Positions 9,874-18,490 of a DNA stretch of 64,000 nucleotides are shown piece by piece. This DNA comes from Corynebacterium sp. HMSC074A01 (lineage in GTDB: Bacteria > Actinomycetota > Actinomycetes > Mycobacteriales > Mycobacteriaceae), in assembly GCF_001831515.1 (NCBI RefSeq), contig NZ_KV825601.1, positions 46,351 to 110,350 of the forward strand. The letters are read 5' to 3'. Each line of letters starts with the position of its first letter. Position 1 is the first letter of the stretch. A program made the position numbers and the translations under genes. The notes under the pieces were generated by a model. It was not told the origin of the DNA. It ran no database searches and was given only the letters and a program-made list of their open reading frames with translations.

Positions 9874-12501
9874 ATGCAGGATGGGATGTTAACTGAGTCA
9901 TACCTCGAGCGGGAGATCCAGCATGCACTGCTCTCCCTACCTGAGGGCGTCGGCTACGCCGCCCTAGTCTCTGGCCCAGCAGGGGCGGGCAAGTCCGACA
10001 TGGTGGCACGGCTGACTACCCCGTTGACCGACTGGAAGAGAGTCCAGGTTGGCGCACTCGAGTGGGAGCAGGACAACGAGGGCTACATCCAACGCATCGT
10101 GGAAGGCCGACTCGGCCACCCACTTGTCCCCGCCCCGGATGAGGGATACGACCCGGCGCCGCTGATTTGCGTGGATCACGCGCAGTGGGCTGACCGGGCG
10201 TCGATACGTGCCCTGCTCAGCGCGGTCCGCTCGGTGTCTGCGGGTAACGCTGCGCTACTGCTTACCGTCGATTCCGACGCGGACCCGCTCGAGCTGCGCA
10301 GCGCAGTCGACGCGGTCTTTGAGATCCCGCCAATGGACACCGGCGAGGTGCAGCGCTTCATATCTCAAGCGGTCGGCGCAAGTATCACGGCGCAAACTGC
10401 CACGCAGATGCGCGTGATCACCGGCGGCAATCCCGCCTATGTTCGCCAGCTGCTGGGGCAATATCCGGCGGACCACTGGAGCACCGAGGCCCCACTTTTG
10501 CGCGTTCCCGACGACTGGCACGCCGCACTTTTGCGCCGCTGCCCAGAGGCGGAGCAGCGGAAAATGCGGGAGCTTCTTCTCGCCACTGCGCTGGTCAGCT
10601 ACGACGATGGCCCCCAGCCGCTTACCCTTTTAGAGTCCATCCTGCCCGGGATGGAGGAGACGTTTTCCGCCGCACTCAACGCCGGAGTACTGGGTATCCA
10701 CCTGTTGGGTGGACAGCGCTTCGTCTACTTCCGCCACACCACCGATCGCGCCGCCGTGCGCGCCGGCGCCGACATCCCGTTTATGCGGGCGCTCCACGCA
10801 AAAGCCGCCACGTTCTATACCAACCGCGGTAACCTGAACGCGTCTACCTTCCACTGGGCGCAGAGCCAGCCCGCGCGCGATCCGAACGTCACCCGCGCGC
10901 TGCTAGAGCGCGCCGCCGCACTCGGCAGGGCCGGGCAGTGGTTAGACGCCGCCCGTTTCCAGCTGCTCGCAGCTACCATTGCCCAGAACGTGAACTTGGA
11001 GGAACGCCACACGCTCTCGGCCGTCGAGTCCCTCATTTCTGGCTCCGATATCCGGCAGGCCAAACTGCACGCGTCCACATTGCCGGCCACGGATGTCGAC
11101 CCGCACGTCGATTCGGTCCGAGGCTTCTTGGCCATCCATGAGGGCCAGCGCAACGCCGCCGACACGCTGCTGGAACGCGCCTGGAACGAGGCAGGCAAGG
11201 CAGAGGAGACAGCCCCGCTGCGGGCGTCGATAGCCGCGCGCCGCACGCTGTTCCACCTGCACGAGTGGGAGCCGGAAGAGATCATCCGGTGGGCGAATAT
11301 CACCCGCCGCGAAGCCGGCGAAGACTTTCTGACCATCGCCGACACCCGCTACCTTTCCACGATGGCCGAAGGCGTGCTGCGCGGCACGATCCCTACTTAC
11401 GAAGAGGAGCCGCGTGAGACTCCGGTGCTCGCGTTTCGACGCGAGATGACCCTGGGCTGGTTCAACACAGTCCACGACAATCTCGCCGAGGCACGGCAGC
11501 GCCTCCAGGTCACCACCCGGCAGGAGGGCGCGCACCGCATCGTGGTGTGGATGGATGCGTGGCTCGCCCGCACCCTTTACTTGCTGGGCGAACCGGGCAA
11601 CGCGCTGCAGGTCGTCGAGCGGGGACTCTCCCGCGCGGAGCAGCACGGACTTGAGTTCCTCTCCCCGCTGCTGCTGTGGACGGGCACCGCCTGCGCCCAG
11701 CTACGCGGTGAGCACTCGCTGGCTGCCTCGTATACCAACCGTCTCACGCTCAACGAGGACGCGTTCGTCATTCAGCGGGTTCCCGCGCTGCTCACCCAGC
11801 TGCGCAGCGCGCTTGCGAAGAGCGATTACCGCACGGCGGTACGCTTCGGCCGTGAGCTCGCCGTCATTCAGGAGCGCACGGACATCTCCCAGCCCGGCTT
11901 CTGGCCCTGGGAGGACCTCTACGCCCGGGCACTTTTGGCCACCGGGGAGCACGAGAAGGCAGAGGCCGTGCTCGAGGAGGCCGAGGCGCGCGCTGCGACA
12001 AGCCACATCGACTCCGTCCACGCGCGCCTGGCCGTGCCGCGCGCCAATCTCTTGATCCAGCGGGGCGACACCGCAGCTGGGCTGCGCACCTTCCAGGACG
12101 CGGTCGAGCGCCTGCAGTTCCGGCAGCTGCCCGCGGCCGAGTCGACCTTGTTATTTGCCTATGGGCGCGCTTTACGACGCCTCGGGCGACGCAAGCAGGC
12201 CGACGACGCACTCGCCCAGGCCTCTTCTCTCTTTCAAGCGATGGGCGCGCACGAACTCGTCGCCCTGGCGGACCGAGAGCGGCGCGCAGGCGGGCTCGGC
12301 GAGCGGGTCAATGGCTTTGCCGGGCTGACCCCGCAGGAGGAAGAGATCGCCCGGGCGGTGGCGACCGGCGCTTCAAATAAGGAGGTGGCAAACGAGTTCT
12401 ACCTTTCCACCAAGACTGTGGAATACCATTTGACCAGGGTGTACCGGAAGCTTGGGATCCGTTCCCGCAACGAGCTTGCGAGCGCACTCGAACGTAAATA
12501 A
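9874..12501 (+). CDS. benR: LuxR-family (LAL-type) ATP-binding transcriptional regulator, BenR-like
   Basis: Large regulator of 875 aa. A Walker A motif (SGPAGAGKS, about residues 32-40) and a Walker B strand (LICVDHAQW) mark an N-terminal STAND ATPase domain. A long helical-repeat region follows. A C-terminal LuxR helix-turn-helix (LTPQEEEIARAV ... STKTVEYHLTRVYRKLG) occupies about 812-870. The gene follows benD by 15 bases. Corynebacterial BenR proteins have this architecture and position and activate ben genes. That this one does the same is inference from context. Confidence 0.85.
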   Translation: MQDGMLTESYLEREIQHALLSLPEGVGYAALVSGPAGAGKSDMVARLTTPLTDWKRVQVGALEWEQDNEGYIQRIVEGRLGHPLVPAPDEGYDPAPLICVDHAQWADRASIRALLSAVRSVSAGNAALLLTVDSDADPLELRSAVDAVFEIPPMDTGEVQRFISQAVGASITAQTATQMRVITGGNPAYVRQLLGQYPADHWSTEAPLLRVPDDWHAALLRRCPEAEQRKMRELLLATALVSYDDGPQPLTLLESILPGMEETFSAALNAGVLGIHLLGGQRFVYFRHTTDRAAVRAGADIPFMRALHAKAATFYTNRGNLNASTFHWAQSQPARDPNVTRALLERAAALGRAGQWLDAARFQLLAATIAQNVNLEERHTLSAVESLISGSDIRQAKLHASTLPATDVDPHVDSVRGFLAIHEGQRNAADTLLERAWNEAGKAEETAPLRASIAARRTLFHLHEWEPEEIIRWANITRREAGEDFLTIADTRYLSTMAEGVLRGTIPTYEEEPRETPVLAFRREMTLGWFNTVHDNLAEARQRLQVTTRQEGAHRIVVWMDAWLARTLYLLGEPGNALQVVERGLSRAEQHGLEFLSPLLLWTGTACAQLRGEHSLAASYTNRLTLNEDAFVIQRVPALLTQLRSALAKSDYRTAVRFGRELAVIQERTDISQPGFWPWEDLYARALLATGEHEKAEAVLEEAEARAATSHIDSVHARLAVPRANLLIQRGDTAAGLRTFQDAVERLQFRQLPAAESTLLFAYGRALRRLGRRKQADDALAQASSLFQAMGAHELVALADRERRAGGLGERVNGFAGLTPQEEEIARAVATGASNKEVANEFYLSTKTVEYHLTRVYRKLGIRSRNELASALERK

Positions 12502-12523
12502 GACATATCGAAAGGACACACAC

Positions 12524-12814
12524 ATGCTGTTTCTCGCACGAATGGACGTCACCTTCCCCGAGTCCCTGACCCCTGAGCAGGTGGCCGACTTCCAGGCACA
12601 AGAAAAGGAGTACTCGGGCAACCTCCAGCGCCAGGGCACCATGAAAGGTATCTGGCGGGTAGTTGGCGAGTACTCCAATTATTCGATTTACGACGTTCGT
12701 GACAACGATGAGTTGCACGCCGTGCTCTCCGGGTTCCCCATGTACCCCTACATGAAGATTAAGGTCACCCCCTTGGCCGACCACCCGAACGTGACGGACG
12801 CCGTGGCGTACTAG
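12524..12814 (+). CDS. catC: Muconolactone delta-isomerase
   Basis: Converts muconolactone to 3-oxoadipate enol-lactone. The 96-aa protein shows CatC hallmarks: MLFLARMDV at the start, QRQGTMKGIWRVVGEYSNYS, and LHAVLSGFPMYPYMKIKVTPL. AAAGGA precedes the ATG; the longer open frame runs back into benR and is rejected. It lies 22 bases after benR, so it is apparently the last gene of the ben run rather than being beside catB. Confidence 0.95.
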   Translation: MLFLARMDVTFPESLTPEQVADFQAQEKEYSGNLQRQGTMKGIWRVVGEYSNYSIYDVRDNDELHAVLSGFPMYPYMKIKVTPLADHPNVTDAVAY

Positions 12815-12820
12815 CTGGCG

Positions 12821-12904
12821 CTAGTGGGCGCTACGGCTGGCCGCTGCGATCGCACGGAGAACAGTGTTGGTCTCGTGGGTCAGGAAGATCTTCCAGAACT
12901 TCAT
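12821..12904 (-). CDS. Tiny 27-aa peptide gene with strong promoter
   Basis: An ATG (12904) is preceded by AAGGAGA at seven bases and by a near-consensus promoter (12947-12975), and opens a 27-codon frame ending in TAG. The peptide begins MKFWKIFLTHETNTV and ends SRSAH. Its N-terminal half is basic and aromatic, potentially an amphipathic helix. It has no gene downstream on its strand, being convergent with catC, so it is not an obvious leader peptide. I recognise no family. The joint promoter, RBS and frame make it a real candidate despite its size. Confidence 0.6.
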   Translation of the reverse strand: MKFWKIFLTHETNTVLRAIAAASRSAH

Positions 12905-12931
12905 TGCACTTCTCCTTTCAATTCGCCTGTT

Positions 12932-12948
12932 GTTAACTTTGTGTTAAC
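12932..12948. promoter_or_regulatory. Paired GTTAAC palindromes over the tiny gene's start region
   Basis: GTTAAC occurs at 12932-12937 and 12943-12948, 11 bp apart, overlapping the -10 and the expected transcription start of the 27-aa gene. Two self-complementary hexamers one helical turn apart suggest a repressor operator. The regulator is unknown. Confidence 0.4.
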
Positions 12949-12975
12949 CATAGGGAATTAGTTGGTGGATGTCAA
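12947..12975 (-). promoter_or_regulatory. Near-consensus sigma-A promoter for the 27-aa gene
   Basis: On the minus strand TTGACA (12975-12970), a 17-bp spacer and TATGGT (12952-12947). This is among the closest matches to consensus noticed in the window. The leader to the ATG at 12904 is roughly 35 nt and contains the RBS. Confidence 0.65.
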
Positions 12976-13003
12976 GCATTGTGCCACGCCTACTATCGGA
13001 GAA

Positions 13004-13050
13004 AACAATAAAACACCCCGCCGACCACGGAAAACGTGGTTGACGGGGCG
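13004..13050 (-). terminator. Rho-independent terminator of pcaIJ
   Basis: Read on the minus strand: a GC-rich stem CCCCGTCAACCACG pairing with CGTGGTCGGCGGGG around a TTTTC loop, followed by GTGTTTTATTGTTTT. It starts some 30 bases after the pcaJ stop. This is a textbook terminator. Confidence 0.85.
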
Positions 13051-13077
13051 TCGATAATTGCGGGCCCTACCTCGCAG

Positions 13078-13716
13078 CTACACGGCAACCTCGAAAGGAG
13101 CCTCGGTTGCCTCGCGGACGGACTCGACGGTCTCGCCCGGCGCGACCTCGAGCAGGGTGAGCCCCTTCATCGGATCCACCTTGAAGACCGCAAGGTTGGT
13201 AATGATCAGGTCGACACACTTCGCGCCGGTCAGCGGCAGGCGGCACTCCTCGAGCACCTTGGATGCGCCCTTTTTGGTGGTGTGCTCCATGAGCAGGATG
13301 ATTTCCTTGGCGCCGTGGACCAGGTCCATCGCACCGCCCATGCCCTTGACCATCTTGCCCGGGATCATCCAGTTGGCCAGGTCGCCATACTGGGAGACCT
13401 CCATCGCGCCGAGGACGGCGACGTCGATCGCGCGGGAGCGAATCATGCCGAAAGAATCGGAGGATGAGAAGAAGGAGCCGCCGTTGGCCACCGTGATGGT
13501 TTCCTTGCCGGCGTTAATCAGCTCCGGATCCACCTCGTCCTCGTGCGGGTAGGCACCGACGCCGAGGATGCCGTTCTCGGAGTGCAGCACCACCTCGATC
13601 CCCTCGGGCAGAAAGCCCGGGATCAGCGTGGGCATACCGATGCCCAGGTTGACGTACTGGCCGTCGCGCAGCTCCTTCGCTGCGCGTGCCGCCATTTCTT
13701 CGCGGTTCCAGCTCAT
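13078..13716 (-). CDS. pcaJ: 3-oxoadipate CoA-transferase, beta subunit
   Basis: Class I CoA-transferase subunit (212 aa) that carries the catalytic glutamate in the SENG motif ([11 protein letters not shown]). GIGMPTLIP and [11 protein letters not shown] are further family signatures. With PcaI it transfers CoA from succinyl-CoA to 3-oxoadipate. The ATG directly follows the pcaI stop codon, indicating translational coupling. A generic succinyl-CoA:3-ketoacid transferase is the alternative, but the pca context favours PcaJ. Confidence 0.88.
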   Translation of the reverse strand: MSWNREEMAARAAKELRDGQYVNLGIGMPTLIPGFLPEGIEVVLHSENGILGVGAYPHEDEVDPELINAGKETITVANGGSFFSSSDSFGMIRSRAIDVAVLGAMEVSQYGDLANWMIPGKMVKGMGGAMDLVHGAKEIILLMEHTTKKGASKVLEECRLPLTGAKCVDLIITNLAVFKVDPMKGLTLLEVAPGETVESVREATEAPFEVAV

Positions 13717-14460
13717 TTACTTGCTCACCGTCCTAAACTCGATGCCTGTTTCTTGCGGGCCAACCTCAACAACGCGGTCAACGTAGATACCGGGCAGGTC
13801 CACCTCTGCCGGGTCGATGGTGTCCACGACTTCCTCCGCCTGGACGATGGTGGTCTTGCCGCAAGTGGCAACGTCGGGGTTGAAGTTGCGGGCCGTCTTA
13901 TTAAAGACGAGGTTGCCGTAGCGGTCCGCCTTCTTTGCGTGCACAAACGAGAAGTCCGGGGTCAGCGCCTCTTCCAGCACGTACTGCTCACCGTTGAACT
14001 CGCGGATCTCCTTCGGCTTGGAGTACTCGGCGATCGAGCCGTCCGGGTTGTAACGCACCGGGATCTCGCCGCTAGCCAGCGGGGTGCCCACGCCCGCCTT
14101 GGTGTAGAAGGCGGGCACGCCGGCGCCGCCTGCACGCATCCGCTCGGCAAGCGTGCCCTGCGGGGTGAACTCCACGGTGAGCTCACCCTCGAGGTACTGG
14201 CGCGCGTACTCCTTGTTAGTCCCCAGGTAGGAGCCGATGGAGCGGGCGATCTTGCCGTCCTTCAGCAGCAGGCCAAGGCCAAAGCCGTCGGTTCCCAGGT
14301 TATTGGAGATGATGGTCAACTCACCGGCGCCCTGCTTACGCAGCGCGTCGATGAGACGGGCAGGGATGCCGACGAGACCGAAGCCGCCGACGGCGATCGA
14401 GGCGCCGTCGCCGATATCAGCCACCGCCTCGTCGATTGATGTCACAACTTTGTTCAGCAT
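13717..14460 (-). CDS. pcaI: 3-oxoadipate CoA-transferase, alpha subunit
   Basis: Alpha subunit (247 aa) of the same CoA-transferase. It shows the glycine-rich GGFGLVGIPARLI near the N terminus and ADRYGNLVFNKTARNFNP in the second half. GGTGGAG precedes the ATG. It is divergent from pcaR, which probably controls it through the shared intergenic region. Confidence 0.88.
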   Translation of the reverse strand: MLNKVVTSIDEAVADIGDGASIAVGGFGLVGIPARLIDALRKQGAGELTIISNNLGTDGFGLGLLLKDGKIARSIGSYLGTNKEYARQYLEGELTVEFTPQGTLAERMRAGGAGVPAFYTKAGVGTPLASGEIPVRYNPDGSIAEYSKPKEIREFNGEQYVLEEALTPDFSFVHAKKADRYGNLVFNKTARNFNPDVATCGKTTIVQAEEVVDTIDPAEVDLPGIYVDRVVEVGPQETGIEFRTVSK

Positions 14461-14538
14461 GACTCCACCCTAGCGCCCGTTCGAAGACTGCACAAGGGTT
14501 CTCAACGCGAACATTTTTGGAGTACAGTGGGATGCAGC

Positions 14539-14561
14539 GCACATTCCAGTGCGCAATGTGC
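14539..14561. promoter_or_regulatory. Candidate PcaR operator
   Basis: Perfect 7-bp inverted repeat GCACATT (14539-14545) and AATGTGC (14555-14561), with a nested GCGCAC/GTGCGC pair (14537-14554). It lies in the divergent pcaI/pcaR region, 50 bases before the pcaR ATG. IclR regulators bind such palindromes. Binding by PcaR is inferred from position. Confidence 0.5.
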
Positions 14562-14611
14562 CCCGTGACATGGCGCGCAAAAACGCCCCTGAGCTGCAAA
14601 AAGGAGACCCG

Positions 14612-15379
14612 ATGCAAGTACAAACCGTGCAGTCGCTGGTCCGTGGTCTTGCGGTCATCCGCGCTTTCGACGCCGAGCACCCCCGTCGCACCCTCGCACA
14701 GGTTGCCGACGCGACCGGGCTCGCCCGCGCGACCACGCGCCGCTTTCTGCACACGCTCATCGCCGAGGGCTACGCCGCCACCGACGGTGCAGAGTTCTGG
14801 CTCACCCCGAAAATGCTGGAACTGGGCTACGCCTACCTCTCCAGCCTCGGGCTGCCAACTATCGCGCAGCCGCATCTGGAGGCGCTCTCGCGCACGCTCA
14901 ACGAGTCCTGCTCGCTGTCCGTGCTCGACGGATCTGACGTGGTTTACGTCGCGCGCTCCGCGGCCAGCCGCATCATGAGCGTGAACATCACCATCGGCAC
15001 CCGCTTCCCAGCGCACGCGACCTCCATGGGGCGCGTCCTCCTGGCGGGGCTCGACGATGCGCAAATTGACGAGTACCTCGCCGACCCCCTCGAACCGATC
15101 ACCCCGTCGACCATCACGGACCCGGACACCCTGCGCAGCGCGCTGCGCAACATCCGGGATGCCGGCTGGTGCGTGGTGGATCAGGAGCTCGAGGCGGGAC
15201 TGCGCTCGATCGCCGCCCCCGTACGCGACTCCACGGGCAGGACGGTCGCCGCGGTCAACGTCTCCACCCACGTGGCGGCGCACCCCTACGAACAGCTTGT
15301 GGACAACCTCTTGCCGCAGCTGCTCAACACCGCCGAGGCCATCACCCGTGACCTCATGGCCACGCACAACAACGTCTAA
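14612..15379 (+). CDS. pcaR: IclR-family transcriptional regulator, PcaR-like
   Basis: 255 aa with an N-terminal winged helix (RTLAQVADATGLARATTRRFLHT) and the C-terminal IclR effector domain (GTRFPAHATSMGRVLLAG, then GWCVVDQELEAGLRSIAAPV). The ATG at 14612 has AAGGAG; an upstream in-frame ATG lacks one. PcaR proteins control beta-ketoadipate genes, and this one sits between pcaI and pcaF, each about 20-150 bases away. Confidence 0.87.
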   Translation: MQVQTVQSLVRGLAVIRAFDAEHPRRTLAQVADATGLARATTRRFLHTLIAEGYAATDGAEFWLTPKMLELGYAYLSSLGLPTIAQPHLEALSRTLNESCSLSVLDGSDVVYVARSAASRIMSVNITIGTRFPAHATSMGRVLLAGLDDAQIDEYLADPLEPITPSTITDPDTLRSALRNIRDAGWCVVDQELEAGLRSIAAPVRDSTGRTVAAVNVSTHVAAHPYEQLVDNLLPQLLNTAEAITRDLMATHNNV

Positions 15380-15397
15380 TCCCTGAAAGGACTACTC

Positions 15398-16615
15398 ATG
15401 AACCAGCCAGAGATCGTCATTTGCAACCCGAAGCGCACCGCAGTCGGCCGCTACGGCGGCGCGTTTGTCGGCGTGCCTGTCCAAGAGCTCGCCGCGACCG
15501 TCGTCACCGAGGTCATCAAGGAGGCGGGCATCGAAGGCTCGCTTATCGACGACATCATCCTCGGCCAGGCCTCCCCCAACGGTGCCGCGCCTGCCCTGGG
15601 CCGCGTGGTCGCCCTCGACGCAGAACTGGGCGTAGACGTCCCCGGCATGCAGCTGGACCGCCGTTGCGGCTCCGGCCTGCAGGCAGTGGCCACTGCCGCA
15701 GCCCACATCGCCTCCGGCGCGGCCGACCTGATCATCGCCGGCGGTGCCGAGTCCATGTCGAACACCGAGTACACGGTGGACGGCAAGATCCGCTGGGGTG
15801 CCAAGGGCGGCAACCTCGAGTTCAAGGACCGCCTGCAGGAGGGCCGCGAGCAGGCCGGCGGCAAGCACCACCCGATCCCGGGCGGCATGATCGAGACCGC
15901 CGAGAACCTGCGCGATGAATACTCCATTGCCCGCGACCGCCAGGACACACTCGCCGTGAACTCCCACAAGCTCGCCGCCGCAGCCCAGGAGGCGGGCAAG
16001 TTCGACGAGGAAATCGTCCCCGTCTCTGTCCCGCAGCGCAAGGGCGACCCGATCGTGGTGGACAAAGACGAGCACATCCGCCCGAACACCTCCACCGAGT
16101 CCTTGGCCAAGCTGCGCCCGGTCATGGGTAAGAAGCTGGACGGTGCCACCGTGACCGCCGGCAACGCCTCCGGCCAGAACGACGGTGCCGCCGCCATGAT
16201 CGTGACCACGCGCGAGAAGGCCGAAGAGCTGGGCCTTAACCCGGCTGCCGTCCTGCGCGGCTGGGCCGTCGCCGGCGTGGCCCCGGAGACCATGGGCATC
16301 GGTCCGGTCGCCGCGACCGAGAAGCTCTTTGACCGCCTCGGTATCTCCTTCGACGACATCGATCTCATCGAGCTCAACGAGGCCTTCGCCGCCCAGGCCC
16401 TGGCGGTGCTGGACGCCTGGGGCATCTCCGAGGACGACCCGCGCGTCAACCCGGTCGGCTCCGGCATCTCGCTCGGCCACCCCGTGGGTGCCACCGGCGC
16501 CCGCATGCTGGTCACCGCCTCCCACGAGATGCAGCGCACCGACGCCAAGCGCGCCCTGGTGACCATGTGCATCGGCGGTGGCCAGGGCTTGGCCGCGGTG
16601 ATTGAGAAGGCGTAA
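15398..16615 (+). CDS. pcaF: 3-oxoadipyl-CoA thiolase
   Basis: Thiolase of 405 aa with the nucleophilic cysteine in LDRRCGSGLQAV, the NEAFAAQ loop, GHPVGATGARM and the C-terminal CIGGGQG. It cleaves 3-oxoadipyl-CoA to succinyl-CoA and acetyl-CoA, the last step of the pathway. AAAGGA lies seven bases before the ATG. An acetyl-CoA acetyltransferase would look similar; position beside pcaR and pcaIJ supports PcaF. Confidence 0.87.
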   Translation: MNQPEIVICNPKRTAVGRYGGAFVGVPVQELAATVVTEVIKEAGIEGSLIDDIILGQASPNGAAPALGRVVALDAELGVDVPGMQLDRRCGSGLQAVATAAAHIASGAADLIIAGGAESMSNTEYTVDGKIRWGAKGGNLEFKDRLQEGREQAGGKHHPIPGGMIETAENLRDEYSIARDRQDTLAVNSHKLAAAAQEAGKFDEEIVPVSVPQRKGDPIVVDKDEHIRPNTSTESLAKLRPVMGKKLDGATVTAGNASGQNDGAAAMIVTTREKAEELGLNPAAVLRGWAVAGVAPETMGIGPVAATEKLFDRLGISFDDIDLIELNEAFAAQALAVLDAWGISEDDPRVNPVGSGISLGHPVGATGARMLVTASHEMQRTDAKRALVTMCIGGGQGLAAVIEKA

Positions 16616-16643
16616 ACCGACGAGCAAGGGACGGTGTAACCCT

Positions 16644-17894
16644 ATGACAGCGCCCCATCTCACAGCGCTCGGAGCCATTGAGCGCCCGACGCGCCAGCGC
16701 CCAAGCCTTAGAGACATACGGCGCGACCTCGGCCCGCTTGAAATAGGCAACGGGCTGGTCGCGCTCATCTTCTCCGCCTCGGGTCCGATCGCCGTCATTC
16801 TCGCGGCAGCGACGGCTGGCAACCTCTCACCAGACGAGACCTCATCCTGGATTCTCGGAGCCTTCCTGGGCAACGGCCTGCTGACGCTGTTTCTCACCTG
16901 GCTCTATCGGACGCCGTACGCGTTCTTCTGGACGATCCCCGGCACAGTACTTGTCGGAGACGCGCTCACGCACCTCGCGTTCGCGGAAGTCATTGGCGCG
17001 TACGTCGCCACCGCGGTGCTCGTCTTCCTCCTCGGCTGGACTGGCCTCATCGGAAGATTCATGGCGGTGCTGCCGCCCACCATCGTGCAGGCGATGGTGG
17101 CGGGTATCTTCCTCCACTTCGGACTCGGGCTGATCGAAGTGGCTATCGACGACCCACCGATCGTCCTGCCGATGATCCTGGTGTTTGTCCTGCTCTCCAT
17201 CAATCATCCGGCGGTGCAGGGCATCGCGCGCTTCGCCCCGGCCGTTGCCGTGGCCGCCATCGTCGGCACCGCGCTCGCGTTTATGCTCGGCCGGGTCTCG
17301 GAGGGCATCCTCGACAACGGGATCTTCGCCCAGTCGGAGCTGATCATGCCGCAGTTCAGCTGGGCAGCCATGGTCGAGCTGGTGTTGCCGCTGGCCATCA
17401 CAGTCGTGGTGGTGCAAAACGGCCAGGGTGTCGCCGTGCTCACCGCGGCCGGGCACAGGCCGGGCGTGAACTTGGCCTCGGCAGCCGCCGGACTGGTATC
17501 ACTCCCGATGGCTTTCATCGGCAACGTAACGACCTGCCTGGCCGGCCCCACTAACGCCTTGATTGTCTCTGGCCCCAATCGCTCGCGGCACTACGCCGCA
17601 GCGATGGTCACGGCCATCGGCGCGATCGCCGTCGGGTTGGCGTCGCCAGCGTTCGTCGGCTTCATGCTGGCCATGCCGGCGTCCTTCATCGCAGCACTCG
17701 CGGGCATTGCGATGCTGAATTCGCTGAAGAATGCCTTCCTCGCAGGCTTTTCGGGCCAGTACCCCTTCGGCGCGCTGGTGTGCTTTTTGATCACGGTCTC
17801 CGAGTTCAAATTCCTCAGCATCACCTCTCCCTTTTGGGGCCTGATCATCGGGTGCGCGATCGCGTTTCTCATGGATGATCGCGCGTCGAAGTAG
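16644..17894 (+). CDS. benE: Benzoate transporter, BenE family
   Basis: Integral membrane protein (416 aa, about 12 predicted segments) of the BenE family of benzoate/proton symporters. Family features include NGLVALIFSASGPIAVIL near the start, the conserved TPYAFFWTIPGTVLVG, and the late GNVTTCLAGPTNALI. The ATG at 16644 follows a weak RBS; the open frame overlaps the pcaF end and was trimmed. No BenK-type MFS importer is visible nearby, so BenE is probably the local uptake route. Confidence 0.88.
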   Translation: MTAPHLTALGAIERPTRQRPSLRDIRRDLGPLEIGNGLVALIFSASGPIAVILAAATAGNLSPDETSSWILGAFLGNGLLTLFLTWLYRTPYAFFWTIPGTVLVGDALTHLAFAEVIGAYVATAVLVFLLGWTGLIGRFMAVLPPTIVQAMVAGIFLHFGLGLIEVAIDDPPIVLPMILVFVLLSINHPAVQGIARFAPAVAVAAIVGTALAFMLGRVSEGILDNGIFAQSELIMPQFSWAAMVELVLPLAITVVVVQNGQGVAVLTAAGHRPGVNLASAAAGLVSLPMAFIGNVTTCLAGPTNALIVSGPNRSRHYAAAMVTAIGAIAVGLASPAFVGFMLAMPASFIAALAGIAMLNSLKNAFLAGFSGQYPFGALVCFLITVSEFKFLSITSPFWGLIIGCAIAFLMDDRASK

Positions 17895-17942
17895 ATTGCG
17901 GCTGCCTTGCCGGATGGGCAATCCACCGGGATACTCGGTGCC

Positions 17943-18221
17943 ATGAACAATTCCAAGATGGATCTTCTGCTTGGCATCCTGGCGATTGTCGTCGCCGGGC
18001 TTGCCGTCGTGTTCCTCTCCGGCTCGATCGGCGTGTTCACGGCGATCGGTGCCGCGCTCGTCGGGGTGGTGCTGCTGATTCGCGCGGCTCAATCGGAAGG
18101 CGACGAAGCGCCTGCCGATCCCCTGCACCTGGAAAACAGCGAAGAGGCGGGCTTCGACTGGGACGCGCACTACCAGCGCGAATTCGGCAACCCCGACGAC
18201 AACCCGTACAGCCAGCGCTAA
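17943..18221 (+). CDS. Small membrane protein, unknown function
   Basis: 92 aa with two adjacent hydrophobic helices (about residues 7-27 and 29-46) and then an acidic, aspartate-rich cytoplasmic-type tail ending in NPDDNPYSQR. I recognise no named family. It follows benE by about 50 bases on the same strand, but nothing ties it to benzoate uptake. Confidence 0.6.
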   Translation: MNNSKMDLLLGILAIVVAGLAVVFLSGSIGVFTAIGAALVGVVLLIRAAQSEGDEAPADPLHLENSEEAGFDWDAHYQREFGNPDDNPYSQR

Positions 18222-18411
18222 TAGTCATATCGCTGCCAGTGCGCAGCACGAGGGTCTTCTCAAGCCGCCGCCTGATCTAGAAAACGAGACACGTTGTACG
18301 GCTTTCCCTGTGGACGGCCGCTTTCACGACGCTGTACGCGCTGCCCGCGCACAGCGACTCGATGTGTGTTGCCCCCGTTCCAAGCGCGTAGACAGACATT
18401 GCCCATGAGGC

Positions 18412-18423
18412 AAGGCATGCCTT
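18412..18423. promoter_or_regulatory. Palindrome AAGGCATGCCTT at siderophore gene promoter
   Basis: A perfect 12-bp palindrome between a plausible -35 (TTGCCC, 18399-18404) and the -10 (TAGAAT, 18423-18428) of the binding-protein gene. It resembles a degenerate iron-box half and could be a second DtxR contact. Confidence 0.4.
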
Positions 18424-18435
18424 AGAATACTTTCG

Positions 18436-18454
18436 TTAGGTTAGCTATGCCTAA
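18436..18454. promoter_or_regulatory. DtxR iron box upstream of siderophore-binding protein gene
   Basis: TTAGGTTAGCTATGCCTAA matches 15 of 19 positions of the DtxR/IdeR consensus, with both outer arms intact. It overlaps the expected transcription start downstream of TAGAAT. Iron-loaded DtxR would repress the gene. Confidence 0.85.
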
Positions 18455-18490
18455 CTCGATATTCTTTAACCATCTACGGAAGGTGCAACC

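Noticed and set aside
15392..16897. 501-aa open frame antisense to pcaF and benE
   Set aside because: Shadow of the high-GC coding frame; it lacks domain motifs, while the plus strand holds complete thiolase and transporter signatures.
18222..18400. Possible tRNA or small gene upstream of the siderophore-binding gene
   Set aside because: No cloverleaf pairing and no frame with an RBS was found.
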